Positions 41,366 through 52,800 of a stretch of DNA of 64,000 nt are shown here, piece by piece. Position 1 is the stretch's first letter; each line of letters starts with the position of its first letter. The position numbers were made by a program, and so were the translations under genes. The stretch spans positions 2,294,001 through 2,358,000 of the forward strand of contig CP012812.1 of NCBI GenBank assembly GCA_001936135.1. Reading direction: 5' to 3'. The notes below the pieces were generated by a model. That model saw only the letters and a list, made by a program, of their open reading frames with translations, did not search any database and had not been told where the DNA came from. Source of the DNA: Saccharomycopsis fibuligera x Saccharomycopsis cf. fibuligera. Its lineage: Eukaryota > Ascomycota > Saccharomycetes > Ascoideales > Saccharomycopsidaceae.

Positions 41366-44014
41366 ATGCCCGCCTCGCCGTCATTGAACGTTTGCGGCGG
41401 CATTGAAATTCAACTCCACACGCATTCCAAGCAGCTGCTTGGTCCTAACAATAATCATCAGGTCTATACCAACAAGGATCATCTAACCGGGACCATTCTT
41501 GTAAATCTTCTAAAGCCACTGGATATAACAAGTATTGATCTTGTATTTGATGGTCTCATTAAGCTTAATAAAAATATATTGACTGCTGGAGACATCCATC
41601 GTATTGTGTACATCAAGCAAAATTTGTGGAGCTCAGCATTGGACATTCATCAGCAAAGAGCAGGTCACTTCACTAATCATAACAACGGGAGACGGATACT
41701 TTCGTGGCAACCTGAGTTTTTAGAGAGGCTTAAGCAACAAGCAGAATTTATATCCACTAATTCCACAATTGAAAATGGCGCACTTTTTGTGCCCGCTCAC
41801 ACTTATTATTTTCCCTTTGACATTGAAATTCCTACTAAAAACATAGACCATAAAAACAATTCAAAGCTGAGTAATAATTATGGTTTCAATCAGGTTAACA
41901 AAACCGTTTACGACTACAAGTTTAACGACCTCCAAAACCCAAAAAGCAATACTAATAGTACTGCTGTGCAAGATTTGTTGTCACAGCTTCCGCCTTCATT
42001 CAACTGCTCAAAAATTGGTTCTATTGCATACAAGTTGAAAGTTTTCGTTAGAGGAGGACCAGAACTGAAGATAAAGTATACCGAAGTGAAAAAAATCAAT
42101 TTTGTTCCCAGACAGCCAAAATTTCTTTTCAAGGACAGTATATATTCAATCTTTGACGATGACAATAAAAACAACGACAACATCATGTATGAAGACCCAG
42201 TATGCGTTAGAACGGAAAACATATATTGTATTTCAGAGCAATTACTGAGTAAGATTGCCTCCACAAACAAAGAAAAAGATACTGCTCAGATACCTAAGAC
42301 CTTCACGTCTACACATTTGGAAATGGAAAGTAACATTAGAGAGGTGCATGTTTCGAAAACTCAACCAAAACACAATAAGCTCGTTAGTCTTCTTGGCAAA
42401 AAAAGGCAAAAGAGGCAAGAGTTTAGTTATACTCCTGGCTTCAGTAATGTATATGAGAAACCATTGGTAAATCCCAGCACCACAGAATCATCACCAGGAA
42501 GCATAGGTATACATTCAGACAATCCCAGTACCTTGGGAAGCCTGATGTTTGGTTCTTCCTCCTCGTCTTCAGCGAATTTGATATCTGGTGGGCAACGACT
42601 TTTCAATTTCAAAAAAATAAAGCTTATTCCTACTGAGGTTGAATGCATTAAGCATTACTCAACATCCCCCCTTTATCTTCAGCTTGAGTTTCCAGATAAA
42701 TTTTGTTCTATGGTCAGAGGTGAGCCAGTAATTTTCAATTTGTACTTGGTGACAAAAGTAAATCCATCTCAGATATATTCTTGGGCTGGCGAAAAGATTT
42801 CTTCAGTGGGGATAAATGATCTAAGCTTAGACTTGGTTTCCGTGACTACCACAATGCCGATGATATATCATCGGGCCACTACTACTACGACTGTTCAGGT
42901 TGCTGCTGAAGTAAATGAGTCGAGTAGTTTCATGATGGGTTACAGAAATTATAATGTAAAAGAATCTCATTTGCAAAATCTCGTGAAAACTAGAGGCAAA
43001 TGGGAAATTGAGTTGGACGAATCCAATTTTGAAAAAAGCGTTGAAGCAAATGGTGAAATTTTTTACAAAAAGCGCATAGATTACCAAAAATTTCCACATT
43101 TTACTATTTGCAAGAGCAAAAATTTACAACAGGAGCTGACCAAAATACAAAAAAATGAGTATATAGATGATCCTGACAAGTTGACGTTCCCCCTCAATGT
43201 TCCTCCCAGTTTCACCACTACTTTCATCTCTAGGAAGTATAAACTTTTAGTTTCATGCAGCATTCTGCTGTTCCTGGGATTCAACAGCAATGCTTCGAAA
43301 CCAAAATTTGTTAAGTTATTCAGTGATGTGTTGGTCGTTACTGAATTGCCACCCTTAAGTGAACAAGTTGATAGCTTAGATGTACAAGATGATGATAATC
43401 TTTCCGAAGACTCTAGTACCTCAATTATTCCTCATTATGTACCGCGAGAAGGAAGACAAGGCAAATCTCATATTTTGCTCAACGCTGTACATCAGTTATT
43501 TAATGAGCACGACTTGTCACCTCCAGGAAGCCCCTTAGAAGCATGGCTTGATATGAATAATTCACCGGAGATGGCTACTAACATCAAGCCTGACAATGCT
43601 ATTTTCAATGAAGCTGAAAACGATAATCTTATTTGGCAACAAAGCTCTTTGCATGCACTTAACAATATTTCTAATAGTATTATCAATACCAGATCACGTA
43701 GCATTATTGATACTGCATCGAGTGAGTCTAGTATTCCAACTTCTTCAACTTTCAGAACAAGATTTTGCACCATAAGTAGTTCATTACCACCAAATTCAAA
43801 GGCAGATATGTGTATCAACAGCAATCACAATATCAAATTAAAAGCTAATACTTCTGTAAATACGAATACCGTTGACATTTACAGAAAATCCAATTCAAAC
43901 AAGGGGCAGTATCACAATGATCGAATTAGCGCGTTATATAAAAATTCCTCAGCAATCATGGGTCCTGGAAATGACAATTTAAACAAATCACAGTACGAAG
44001 AATACACGCAATAA
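41366..44014 (+). CDS. Arrestin-like (alpha-arrestin) adaptor protein
   Basis: The 882-residue protein has two arrestin-fold parts. The N-domain starts GGIEIQLHTHSKQLL and HLTGTILVNLLKPLDITSID, then has AHTYYFPFDIEIP and closes with SIAYKLKVFVRGGPELKIKY (about residues 10-240). The C-domain covers about 415-640 (PLYLQLEFPDKFCSMVRGEP, later VPPSFTTTFISRKYKLLVSC). The last about 230 residues are Ser/Asn-rich and look disordered. Fungal alpha-arrestins recruit Rsp5-type ubiquitin ligase to plasma-membrane transporters for endocytosis. I see no clear PPxY motif (only PPSF, PPLS and PPGS), so ligase recruitment may be indirect or through a variant motif. I cannot assign it to one of the named yeast families (Art, Bul, Rim8). 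Confidence 0.7.
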   Translation: MPASPSLNVCGGIEIQLHTHSKQLLGPNNNHQVYTNKDHLTGTILVNLLKPLDITSIDLVFDGLIKLNKNILTAGDIHRIVYIKQNLWSSALDIHQQRAGHFTNHNNGRRILSWQPEFLERLKQQAEFISTNSTIENGALFVPAHTYYFPFDIEIPTKNIDHKNNSKLSNNYGFNQVNKTVYDYKFNDLQNPKSNTNSTAVQDLLSQLPPSFNCSKIGSIAYKLKVFVRGGPELKIKYTEVKKINFVPRQPKFLFKDSIYSIFDDDNKNNDNIMYEDPVCVRTENIYCISEQLLSKIASTNKEKDTAQIPKTFTSTHLEMESNIREVHVSKTQPKHNKLVSLLGKKRQKRQEFSYTPGFSNVYEKPLVNPSTTESSPGSIGIHSDNPSTLGSLMFGSSSSSSANLISGGQRLFNFKKIKLIPTEVECIKHYSTSPLYLQLEFPDKFCSMVRGEPVIFNLYLVTKVNPSQIYSWAGEKISSVGINDLSLDLVSVTTTMPMIYHRATTTTTVQVAAEVNESSSFMMGYRNYNVKESHLQNLVKTRGKWEIELDESNFEKSVEANGEIFYKKRIDYQKFPHFTICKSKNLQQELTKIQKNEYIDDPDKLTFPLNVPPSFTTTFISRKYKLLVSCSILLFLGFNSNASKPKFVKLFSDVLVVTELPPLSEQVDSLDVQDDDNLSEDSSTSIIPHYVPREGRQGKSHILLNAVHQLFNEHDLSPPGSPLEAWLDMNNSPEMATNIKPDNAIFNEAENDNLIWQQSSLHALNNISNSIINTRSRSIIDTASSESSIPTSSTFRTRFCTISSSLPPNSKADMCINSNHNIKLKANTSVNTNTVDIYRKSNSNKGQYHNDRISALYKNSSAIMGPGNDNLNKSQYEEYTQ

Positions 44015-44276
44015 TGGCAATATTAACACAAATGTTACACAATGAACTTATCTTGACCATGGCGATACAATATCAGTAAACTATAGAGTAATTTCATAAG
44101 CTTCTTTTTATTTTTGTTTATTTATTTTTTTTTTTCAATGCAACAATAGTGCTTTCCTGTTTTAAATCGCAGTTATGAGTACTGCAAAAATAAAAAAATA
44201 AAAAGCATGCACAGCATCCCTTGAGGAACCTAAGTAGATTACTATTCACATGGGAATAAGAAAAAACAAAAATTAA

Positions 44277-44348
44277 TAGCGCCACTAGGTTTCGATCCTA
44301 GGACATCAGGGTTATGAGCCCTGCGCGCTTCCACTGCGCCATGGCGCT
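44277..44348 (-). tRNA. Initiator tRNA-Met(CAT)
   Basis: The reverse complement starts AGCGCCATGGCGCAGTGG and has the anticodon loop CTCATAA with the GGG/CCC stem of initiators, then ATGTCCTAGGATCGAAAC and ends GTGGCGCT plus discriminator A. The A1:U72 pair and the B arm GATCGAAAC (not GTTCGA) identify the initiator. It differs from the S. cerevisiae gene at a few paired positions only. A T-rich terminator follows on the transcribed strand. Confidence 0.96.
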
Positions 44349-44440
44349 GATTCTTTATTGTTTTGTTCTTATTGTCTATAAAACAGTAGGTATGATTACC
44401 GACTACTTTTAAAATGGGTATTACCCGACTAAAAAAATTG

Positions 44441-44661
44441 TTTATATAGAAATAGTAAATCGATATTGTGCGTGAAAAAAAAAAATAACGGGGTTTTCAC
44501 TGATATAAGTTTCCCCTATATAATAACAACTGAACTATACTGTATATACTATATAGATAAGTTTATAAGATTTTATTTTCTATCGTTTATATAGAAATAA
44601 TAAATCGATATTGTGTGTGAAAAAAAAAAAAAGTATATATTATATAGATAAGTTTATAAGA
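44441..44661 (+). mobile_element. LINE-B copy 3: nested 3'-end fragments
   Basis: Three pieces of the LINE-B 3' region occur in plus orientation. 44441-44485 has the terminal 34 bp plus an A run. 44486-44632 has a longer 3' part starting at ACGGGGTTTTCAC and ending in GATATTGTGTGTGA plus an A run. 44633-44661 resembles the internal GTATATACTATATAGATAAG part again. Each A run is a former poly(A) tail, so at least two truncated insertions hit this place. The 5' side begins 92 bp upstream of the initiator tRNA-Met gene. Confidence 0.85.
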
Positions 44662-45375
44662 GCTTAATTTGTCAATAGGAGAACTTGAATAAGTAAACCA
44701 TATGCAAGGAAAAACGCAGCTTTACATGGTGTATAATAGTTTTAGGTACACCATTATCGACTATTGGGCTTTGAATTGACTTGGCATTAATGCGGAAGCT
44801 GCTAAGGATGGGGCCAAAAGGTTACAGTGCTATAGAATAGCCTTACCTGTCTTCAAGAAACGAGGATACGTAAAATCATTTAATCATTTTCCTAATGTGC
44901 ACTGAACACTTTGTTCACACAGGTGCTAACTTTGAACAAAATCTCGTTGTGATGATTTTCACTTTTAATTGATGTACATGGCACTTACCGACATTTCTCA
45001 AAACCTGAAATTACATTTATTATATAAAGAGCTGAAATATGTACTAGAAATGACACAAGCATAGAAATATTATGTATTAGTACAAATTCTTAAAAATAAC
45101 TAGGTATTATTAAATTATCGTATCATTAGAAGTTTAAAATTATAAATAAAGTAACACCATTGAACACAGAAAACAAAAACCATAATATGCGTGAAAAACA
45201 AGTTGAAAGATTAGGATAGATACTAGACAGAAATTAATAGTCACCGAGAGACTAGTAGGAAAAAATAACAGCAAATAGAAGAAACTTTTTGACAACACAG
45301 AAATAACTGGAGAAAGCAAATAGGAAACCTAAAAAAAAGAGAACAGAAGACATTTCTAAGCAATGGAAATAGAAA

Positions 45376-47577
45376 TTAGTTAATATTAGAAGTGTTTGAA
45401 ATAACTGGGGATTCATCAGCCCCTCCAACATCAACCTCTTTACTTTTCACCACTGGCTCTTGTTTAGCTTTTTCTTCACTATTATCGCCTCCCTTGGCAT
45501 TACTGGCATCCTCATTATTGTCATGATGAACATAGTGTTGTACCTGCTCAGGATCAGACTCCTCAACTCCGGTTGCACCTGCATCTGTATCTCTCACATT
45601 AAATCCCAACTCCTCAACAAGCCCTTCAATCCTCAGATCGTGCCACTTACTATTCATCTTCTCAATCTTCATATTTCCCCATTCTCTCAATTTTTCTCCT
45701 TTGAAATACGCAAAAACAGGATATGGGACTCCCAAAACAATTCCTATAAAGAAAAACATTGTGTTTCCCCAATCGTAGCCCAAATTTTCGTACATCTTTG
45801 GTGCAAAAAGTGGGAACGTAAAGCCGAATAATGATCTAAACACTGTTCCTGCAGCCACCGCAGAGGCGGAAAAACGAGGATTCATGTCAATCAAGTAGTT
45901 ATTTATGACTTGGAAAGTGTTAACTACTGCAGTGGCGAAGATGGCGGCAAATATGGATGGTACTATCCAGTGAACTTTTTTCTCAACACACCACCCAAAG
46001 ATCATTAATGAGGCAGGGCCAACTATACCACCATAAAGTAGGGTTTGTAAACGGAACTCAGGTTTAAAGTAGGTGGTGTGGATGCTGTTGATATCCACAG
46101 TAGTGGTGGCGGGGTTGGCGGCAAAGTCGTTGGCACCAGCATCGCTACTGCCTTTTTTGTTTCCTTCAGTGACGTTGCTATCATTTGTGTCGGTGGTATT
46201 ATTATTGTTGGCATCAGTGCTGTTTTTCTCGTCAGCATCATCAGGAATAACAACTTTTTTGTTTATAGTGGCTTCGTGCTTTGCCTTAGCAGCATTAATT
46301 TGCTTATTGACAGTATAATCAATAGCCCAGGTCCAAAACACTAATCCAATTATAAACCCAACACCCATACTTAGAAACATTAAACCAGAAATGCCTGTCT
46401 TGAAGTTGTACTTGAACATCCAAACTTTAGGAAAGATAACAATCATCAAGTATAGGAAACCATTCATAAAGGATAAATAAATACCCAAGCCATAAACCAT
46501 TGGATGGAAGAAAAGTAGTTGTAATGGACGGATAATGTTGATGTGAAGTTTGGTTAATGAGGTGGTATGAGCTTCTGTGATATCGTAAACCGTGTTGTAT
46601 TTATCAGCTGTACTTATATCAACAGCGCCTTCATTGCCTGATTCGTTGTTGATATCTTTAGCTTGCTTTTTGATATTCTTGATAATTTTATTTTTTTTCA
46701 GCTGCAAAATTGCTGGGGCATAACTTTCTTTCAAAAATAGATGATTCGCAATAAGTACTGCCCCAGTAAGGATCACCAAAACTCTCAATGACCATCTCCA
46801 TCCTTTTTCCTGAACAACAAAGGCAGAAACCACTGGACTAACCACTGGCGCCAAGATAAGGCCGATACCAAAAATTGCCAAAGCCAAATTCCGCTGGCTA
46901 GTGTTGAAACAGTCACCAATAATACCAGCTCCAATGCTCAATGGAGATGCGCCGCCAGCGCCAGCGAAAAATCGAAAAATAATTAATTGAGTTCTATTTT
47001 GTGCAAAACAACAGCCAATGTTGAAAGCAAGCAATACCCAAAGACTACCAAGGAGTATAATACGACGACCATAAATTTCTGACAATGGAGAAGCAACCAA
47101 TGGAACAAATGCCCATGGGAGGATGAAGATACTAACGCACATTGCTGCTAAAGTTTGGTTATTGGTGAAGTGCCACTGTTGAGCAATCGCAGGCATAGCA
47201 GGAGAAAGCACGCTACTGGCAAATGTAGCGGTGAATGCATCAAGGGAAACTAATATAGTTACTGTCCACTTGCGGGCTGCTGACCAGTTACGTGGGTTTT
47301 GCTTATCGCTGGCATCCTTCCAGGTGACCAAGTATGGATCAATGTCTTTAAATTCAAGACCATCTTCGTAAACCGGAATATCACCGCTATGAGCATTGCT
47401 ATTATTATTATCTTTGTTGCTAGAAAGGTTACTGTTTGGATCTAATGTGCTTGAATCACTATTGTAGTTTGATTCTATATCATTTTTTGGAACAGGAGTA
47501 TGGGTGCGGTCCAGTTCTTGCTGGAGCCTGGACAATATTGCGTGAGCCACCGTGGGATGGTTAGATATTGGTGACAT
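45376..47577 (-). CDS. Major facilitator superfamily drug:H+ antiporter, DHA1 type (polyamine/multidrug-like)
   Basis: I start the gene at the ATG at 47577 (MSPISNHPTVAHAIL), giving 733 residues. The frame extends 81 codons upstream through a CAAAAAA repeat, but only to a TTG. The sequence DPYLVTWKDASDKQNPRNWS precedes the first membrane segment, as in fungal Tpo/Flu1/Nag-type DHA1 carriers. About 12 membrane segments follow. The A-type motif SPLSEIYGRRIILLG lies between TM2 and TM3 and the antiporter motif is GIGLILAPVVSPVVSAF in TM5. A polar, Asn/Thr-rich loop (VVIPDDADEKNSTDANNNN and following) between TM8 and TM9 is unusually long. The C-terminal about 100 residues are acidic and cytosolic. 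It would expel drugs or polyamines at the plasma membrane; substrate unknown. Confidence 0.88.
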   Translation of the reverse strand: MSPISNHPTVAHAILSRLQQELDRTHTPVPKNDIESNYNSDSSTLDPNSNLSSNKDNNNSNAHSGDIPVYEDGLEFKDIDPYLVTWKDASDKQNPRNWSAARKWTVTILVSLDAFTATFASSVLSPAMPAIAQQWHFTNNQTLAAMCVSIFILPWAFVPLVASPLSEIYGRRIILLGSLWVLLAFNIGCCFAQNRTQLIIFRFFAGAGGASPLSIGAGIIGDCFNTSQRNLALAIFGIGLILAPVVSPVVSAFVVQEKGWRWSLRVLVILTGAVLIANHLFLKESYAPAILQLKKNKIIKNIKKQAKDINNESGNEGAVDISTADKYNTVYDITEAHTTSLTKLHINIIRPLQLLFFHPMVYGLGIYLSFMNGFLYLMIVIFPKVWMFKYNFKTGISGLMFLSMGVGFIIGLVFWTWAIDYTVNKQINAAKAKHEATINKKVVIPDDADEKNSTDANNNNTTDTNDSNVTEGNKKGSSDAGANDFAANPATTTVDINSIHTTYFKPEFRLQTLLYGGIVGPASLMIFGWCVEKKVHWIVPSIFAAIFATAVVNTFQVINNYLIDMNPRFSASAVAAGTVFRSLFGFTFPLFAPKMYENLGYDWGNTMFFFIGIVLGVPYPVFAYFKGEKLREWGNMKIEKMNSKWHDLRIEGLVEELGFNVRDTDAGATGVEESDPEQVQHYVHHDNNEDASNAKGGDNSEEKAKQEPVVKSKEVDVGGADESPVISNTSNIN

Positions 47578-47670
47578 TTTGAATTTAGATAGCTCTTGGG
47601 AAAAGTAATGTAGACAAAGAGCTGATTCAAATAAGTAAAAGTCAAAAGTACAAACAATTGGTATGGCCAA

Positions 47671-47716
47671 AAGAAAACAAAAAACAAAAAACAAAAAACA
47701 AAAAACAAAAAAAAAA
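47671..47716. repeat. (CAAAAAA)n tandem repeat in the MFS transporter leader
   Basis: About six CAAAAAA units on the plus strand lie about 100 bp upstream of the chosen MFS start. Confidence 0.9.
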
Positions 47717-48378
47717 CAAAAACAAACAAGGCAATACAGAGTCTTATATATTATGATAACTGGGAAGCCACTAGAGAAGCCCTCTAGATGGATATCCTCA
47801 CTGGCGAGGATTGATTGCAATTGTCATGTTGTTTCTGCCGTGACGCACAGCGCTGCAGTATTCTCTGCAATAGCATGTATATGAACGTACGTATCTGCGG
47901 CAGGCGGCAGAAACAAGTCAAAATACTCAAAAGGATCCTGACAAAGTATCTGCTAAAATATATTGTAATAATGACTATGATCAGAACAGTGTAGGGTTCA
48001 TTTACAATCTGGAGCCTGCCAGGATTGGAGAATTGGCGCTGAAAAGCAAAGGCTAGGATGTTGTGTCTAGTGTGGGGGTCGTAACAAATGTTGTTTGTTT
48101 GCGAGTTGCTTGTTGTGGGCTAACATTTTCTTTCAAATGGATTTATCGACAATCGATTCATTTCTGTCTTTCAGAAGCTGGTAAACTTCATTTCATTGGC
48201 CAGGCGACGCGATGCCCAGAAAAAGTCCTGAACAAAAAAAAAACAAAAAACTTTTCGTCAATTGCCAGGCATGTGAAAGTTTTCTGGCAAATTTAACGTT
48301 TGCCACAGTAGTTTAGCAGAATAAACGAGATAAACAGAATAGAATCTTCCATCGTGTCCTGCAATCACATTTCAGCGT

Positions 48379-48411
<33 letters not shown>

Positions 48412-48790
48412 GGTTTTAAACAGTCCTGGCGCAGGTGGACGGGCCTACACCCCTATTCAAGTTAAGACGCTGTGCTGATATGGCGGGTCCTACGCTAATA
48501 CACCCCTCTTAGCCCTAACTCCGCCACAGAGCTCAGGCTAATCGCACTTCCGTACACTCCCGCAGAAAGCTTTGAGACACAGACGCAATTGCCGTTGCGG
48601 GCTATCGCAAATTATGAAGACAAGACTTTACTTGCGTCGCATACTAAACCATAGTACCAACTATGTAGCATTGCCAGCAACGGTCAGCACAATGTGATAT
48701 TGCGGACTTGTCAGCTAATATATAAAGTCTTGGTAGATCTGGGTACGGAATAGTTCTTCTTTGGGCAGCTGCCGTGCCCCGTTTTCCTCT

Positions 48791-48872
48791 CCCTATAGGC
48801 TCTCAAGAGGGTTTTAGTCTTGTACTCCACATGGAGTATAGGGATAGGTGCTACTCTGCTTTGCAGTAGCAC
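48791..48872 (+). other. Stem-loop-rich segment of unknown role
   Basis: CCCTATA (48791-48797) can pair with TATAGGG (48837-48843), enclosing or competing with TACTCC (48823-48828)/GGAGTA (48833-48838). Next to it lies a perfect 8-bp hairpin, GTGCTACT (48848-48855)/AGTAGCAC (48865-48872), with a 9-nt loop. A TATATAAAG motif lies about 75 bp upstream. I do not recognise a known RNA family. Confidence 0.3.
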
Positions 48873-49834
48873 GATTGGTGATCTGGTATATAGAGTTTCG
48901 CCGAAGATTAGTAGCAGTCTATGCCCAACTGACTAACGAAATGAAATGTCGTAAATTTCCACAGGTTATCTCCGTGGTCAAAAAATATTTGCTTAGAAAA
49001 AGCTCTTATGGGGTTTATATCTCAAATACAACTTTTTCGTTTTAACATTTCTTTACACCGGAACAACTTTTCTACCTGGTAGGATGCGACTAACCTTTAT
49101 AAAGGAAGTTATCAAAATCTTGAGAAAGGTATCATGTGGGCTTTTGCTTAAAGTTTCACGTTTAGTAGGGAATATTCTTTCTTCTTTGACAGCTTCAACA
49201 GTTTCCACCTAGTTCGAGAAGAGATACTTTCTAGGACACTTAGTTATGCCTCCCTATACTACATCAAATACATTGGCACGAACAAAAATTTTATACGAAA
49301 AACAACCTCATAACAATAAGGCTATAACATCAATACAAAAGGCTTTTGATGTTGGACGCAACATAGGGTCCATATGTACCAACGGTACGGGTTCATGCAA
49401 AATGGAAACCCTGGGAGCAAGGCCAAAACAAAAATCCAACGGAAGCTGAGCAATGCTCATCGATCTCATCGGTTCAACTGTTTTACCAGTGTTGATAACC
49501 ATCGTATTAGTCCCTTTTGAGCAGTGCTAATTGCCATTTGTCAACTACAAAAACATACACGATTGTGCATTTATAGACCAGTACTGAGAGTGGTAAACAC
49601 CACATAATACTTCAATTATATAATTGTCACCGAAAGAGCAGATTTTAAGCGGATCAAATAAATAATCCGTTTCGCGGCACAGTTAACATAGAAGAAGCGG
49701 CAAACAGTTATCAGATTAAAAGAACTACACATAAAGCTAGAGTTAAAGGCTCTCGATAATTGAGTCCAGACTTGCAATTGCTTTCAAAATTGGCGCCGAA
49801 AAACTGTTCAGGTCATACAGAGCAGCACAGCAAT

Positions 49835-52800
49835 ATGCCGTCACAGCTAGTGACCGATACCACAATTGACAATGATGTCGAAGTAAAACAAGACACATAC
49901 TCTTCTTCACCATTGACTCCCCAACAAGATCACTATTTGAAAAACCAGCTTCTTTTGCTTCTTGTTGAGCAGGAATTCAATGCTGCGTGGCACGACCATA
50001 CTGATTTTCTTGCTAATCTAAAATATCCATTTCGTCAAATCAACAGCAACAATAATAACTACTCTAGTGATAGCGTCAATAGCAACGGCAATGGTGCCTC
50101 AGTACACTCAGTAGAAGACCTTCTTACCACGCACGCCGATAAATACCCGGTATTGAAATTTATGTTCATCAACTACGTTAAGACTTTCCCATATTTTCGT
50201 GATTTGGATTCGAAATACGCATTTTCCGCCAGTGATTACCGCGAAGAGATGCTTACTGCTGAAGAAGCCGCCAGAAATGCTGTTTTTAATAATGGCAACT
50301 CCAATAGCATTGCAGCGAATACCAGATCTCCTGCAAGGAATTCACAAATTTTGTTATTGGATCACACAAATAATAATAATTTTTGGCGCTACAAGTTGCA
50401 GCCGTTTGTCAATTATCTTCTCAGCAAAAATTTAAGTAATTCAGTAGATCGGTTGGAGCTAACTAAGCGTAAAAAAGTCAATTTGCGTTTATTCAAGTTG
50501 CTTGTATTATTTTTAAACTCATCAATCACCACAACTAAAGAAGAATCTTATTATAGTAATACTGACCCTAGCGCTGTGGAACCAAGCAATGGCAAAATGG
50601 ATATTAACAAAATGACGGGAGATAAACTAAATCAGCAGATTTCTGAAGATTTGGAAAAATACATAAGTGAGCTTGAAAATTGCAACGAAAATGGAAACAT
50701 GGAAAAGAACGAAAATGGAGAAGGCATGATGAGAATTACTCGTAAAGACCTTCTTGATCAACTTAACAATCCACCTTTCATTAATGGCTATATTCTCCAA
50801 ACCATCGGGGTGCGCAAAGTGCTCCAGGCTGACGAGTCCAGCAATGGCAGCAAAAGTGGCGGCTTTTTTTCCTCCATTAACTTTCTCAAGTCCAGTAAAG
50901 CGGTGAAAACATATGAGTTTATTTTGTCAGTGAAATACAAAATCAGTCTTGATCAGCTGAAATACACTGACAAACATGCTTACCAGCAAAAGCAAAAAGA
51001 GAATGATGAAATTGAAGATGAAAGTAATACGATTATACAAGAATTCATTATATTCAGGTCTTATGCAGATTTCAAAAAACTTGATGCAATTCTTAAGAAG
51101 AACTTTCCGGAAGTGACATTGCCTAAACTTCCCCAAAAGTATAAGCATTCTACATTGGTGAAGAGCATTTTTGAAAATCAAGCAGACAGCGCCGGTTCTT
51201 CTGGCCAATACAGTAGTGGAAATAATGATGACGATGACGACGATAGCGACGACGATAAACTTTATGATAGGGATGGTGAAAATGGAAATCAACTATTAAG
51301 CTCCACAGGAGTGAATGACCTTGACGAGATATTTTTCAACCTGGACGAATTTAACGAAGACAGTGAGCGGATATTGAATTATATCTTGACAAAAAACGCC
51401 AGCCCAAAGAACCGCAGTAGTAGCGCTACTGCTAATTCAATAAAGGGAAACTTGAGGAAAATTTCTGGTGGTAAATCTTCATCTGCAAAGAGAGCTAGCA
51501 ATGATGATACATCAAGTGGATCAATGAGCAATGAATCGTTTTATTCAACTAACTCGAAGACAACTTCTAACAACAATGGAACTCAGAGCTCTGTTATTGA
51601 TGAAAATGTGGCTCTACCTAGAGAAAAATTGCGGCTTTTACTAAACAACTATTTGAAAACTTTAATCAAGGTCCCACAGGTTGCCAACTCCACATATTTG
51701 AAAGACTTTCTTTTCCATTCATCGTGCCAGCAAAGCCAGCTAACGACTGAAGACAAAAAAGATATTAATTACCGCAAGCATTTGGATTATTTAACACTAA
51801 AGAACCAGCTTATTTTCCAAAAGAAAATTTACTTGATAAATTTGAAGCTCAAGAATGAATTACGCACGTTTAAAAACATTGTTCTCAACAGTAACAATCA
51901 GACTTACTTGAACGTCAACTACACCCCAGCTCAACTCAATCAGTATAAAATATACCTCAACTTGCAATCTCACGAGAGCGTCTTAGGCAAATTATTAGCC
52001 GAGTTTAAGGAAAATAAGAAAATTACTGGTTTTAGTCCCATCACCAAGACATTCATCAAGTGGATCAAGTTGCAAGCTGCTTCTTTCATCTATGACTTGT
52101 TTTTTACAAGCAACAGCTATGAAGATAAAGAGGGCGAAGAAGCTTACAATGCTGTTTCTTTTGAGCTTTTCAGTCAAATAAAACGGCTCCATGGCCTCTT
52201 CCCATACACTATTGTCCAGTCAATTTTGCGACTTACTAATCCGTTATTAATTATCAAAAGGTTGCTTGAGTTTTTTTTGTACCAACCTCCAAATATCTTG
52301 CCTAGTTTCTTCACTGGTGGCGGCAGTGATAGGGATGGCGAGAACAATAACGGACATCGCTCACTTATCCAAGTTTTGTTCCATAACATCTTGTCATCAG
52401 ATTTAAGTGACATTAATCGTCGCATTAATCAAATCACTGAAAAGCTTACCAAACATTACGATAAAAGCTATGGTGCACTTATCGAAAATTTCAAACAATT
52501 TTTACGGATGAATGAAAACAAAGATTTGCTCAAGCAGGAAATTATTGCTCAATACAAGGCTAAGAAAAAATCCGATTTGATTTTGCTTGTGCTATTCAAT
52601 GACAAGTTGAGCAGGTTAAGCGGCAGTGGGAGCATCCCTAACTTTGTAAACATGAAAAAGCAAGTGTTTAACAGTTATGAAGCAGACAGAAAATTAAGTA
52701 AGCTTAAGCAGAAGGGAGAAGGTCAAGCTGATTCGGCAAAATTGGTTAAGTTGGCCGAGGATGCTGAGCTCTACTATGACTTAAAAAAACTTTTTCAGTT

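Larger units (their letters stand above)
44015..45375. other. Convergent region with tRNA-Met and LINE-B fragments
   Basis: Between the arrestin stop and the MFS transporter stop lie tRNA-Met (44277-44348), LINE-B fragments (44441-44661) and about 700 bp of AT-rich sequence in which I see nothing else. Confidence 0.6.
47578..49834. other. 2.3-kb divergent region MFS transporter / LEC1
   Basis: No gene can be supported with confidence. It contains a (CAAAAAA)n tract (47671-47716), a run of 30 T (48380-48409), a GC-richer block (48410-48780) with a TATATAAAG motif at about 48717, and a stem-loop-rich stretch (48791-48872). ATG frames at 49246-49449 (67 codons, plus) and 49308-49502 (64 codons, minus) overlap; neither resembles a known protein. 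Confidence 0.5.

Noticed and set aside
45376-47820. Longer MFS frame with an 81-codon hydrophobic N-terminal extension
   Set aside because: It begins only at TTG and reads through the (CAAAAAA)n repeat; the ATG at 47577 gives the normal family start.
48733-48760. Resemblance to a Candida-type telomere repeat, hinting at telomerase RNA
   Set aside because: Only short CTTGGT and TACGGA words match and there is no repeat-length template; chance similarity.
49246-49502. Overlapping ATG frames of 67 (plus) and 64 (minus) codons
   Set aside because: Both strands are open at once and neither resembles a known protein; too weak to call a gene.
49760-49834. 25 extra N-terminal codons for LEC1
   Set aside because: The frame opens with TTG at 49760; the first ATG is at 49835 and the extension has no conserved feature.
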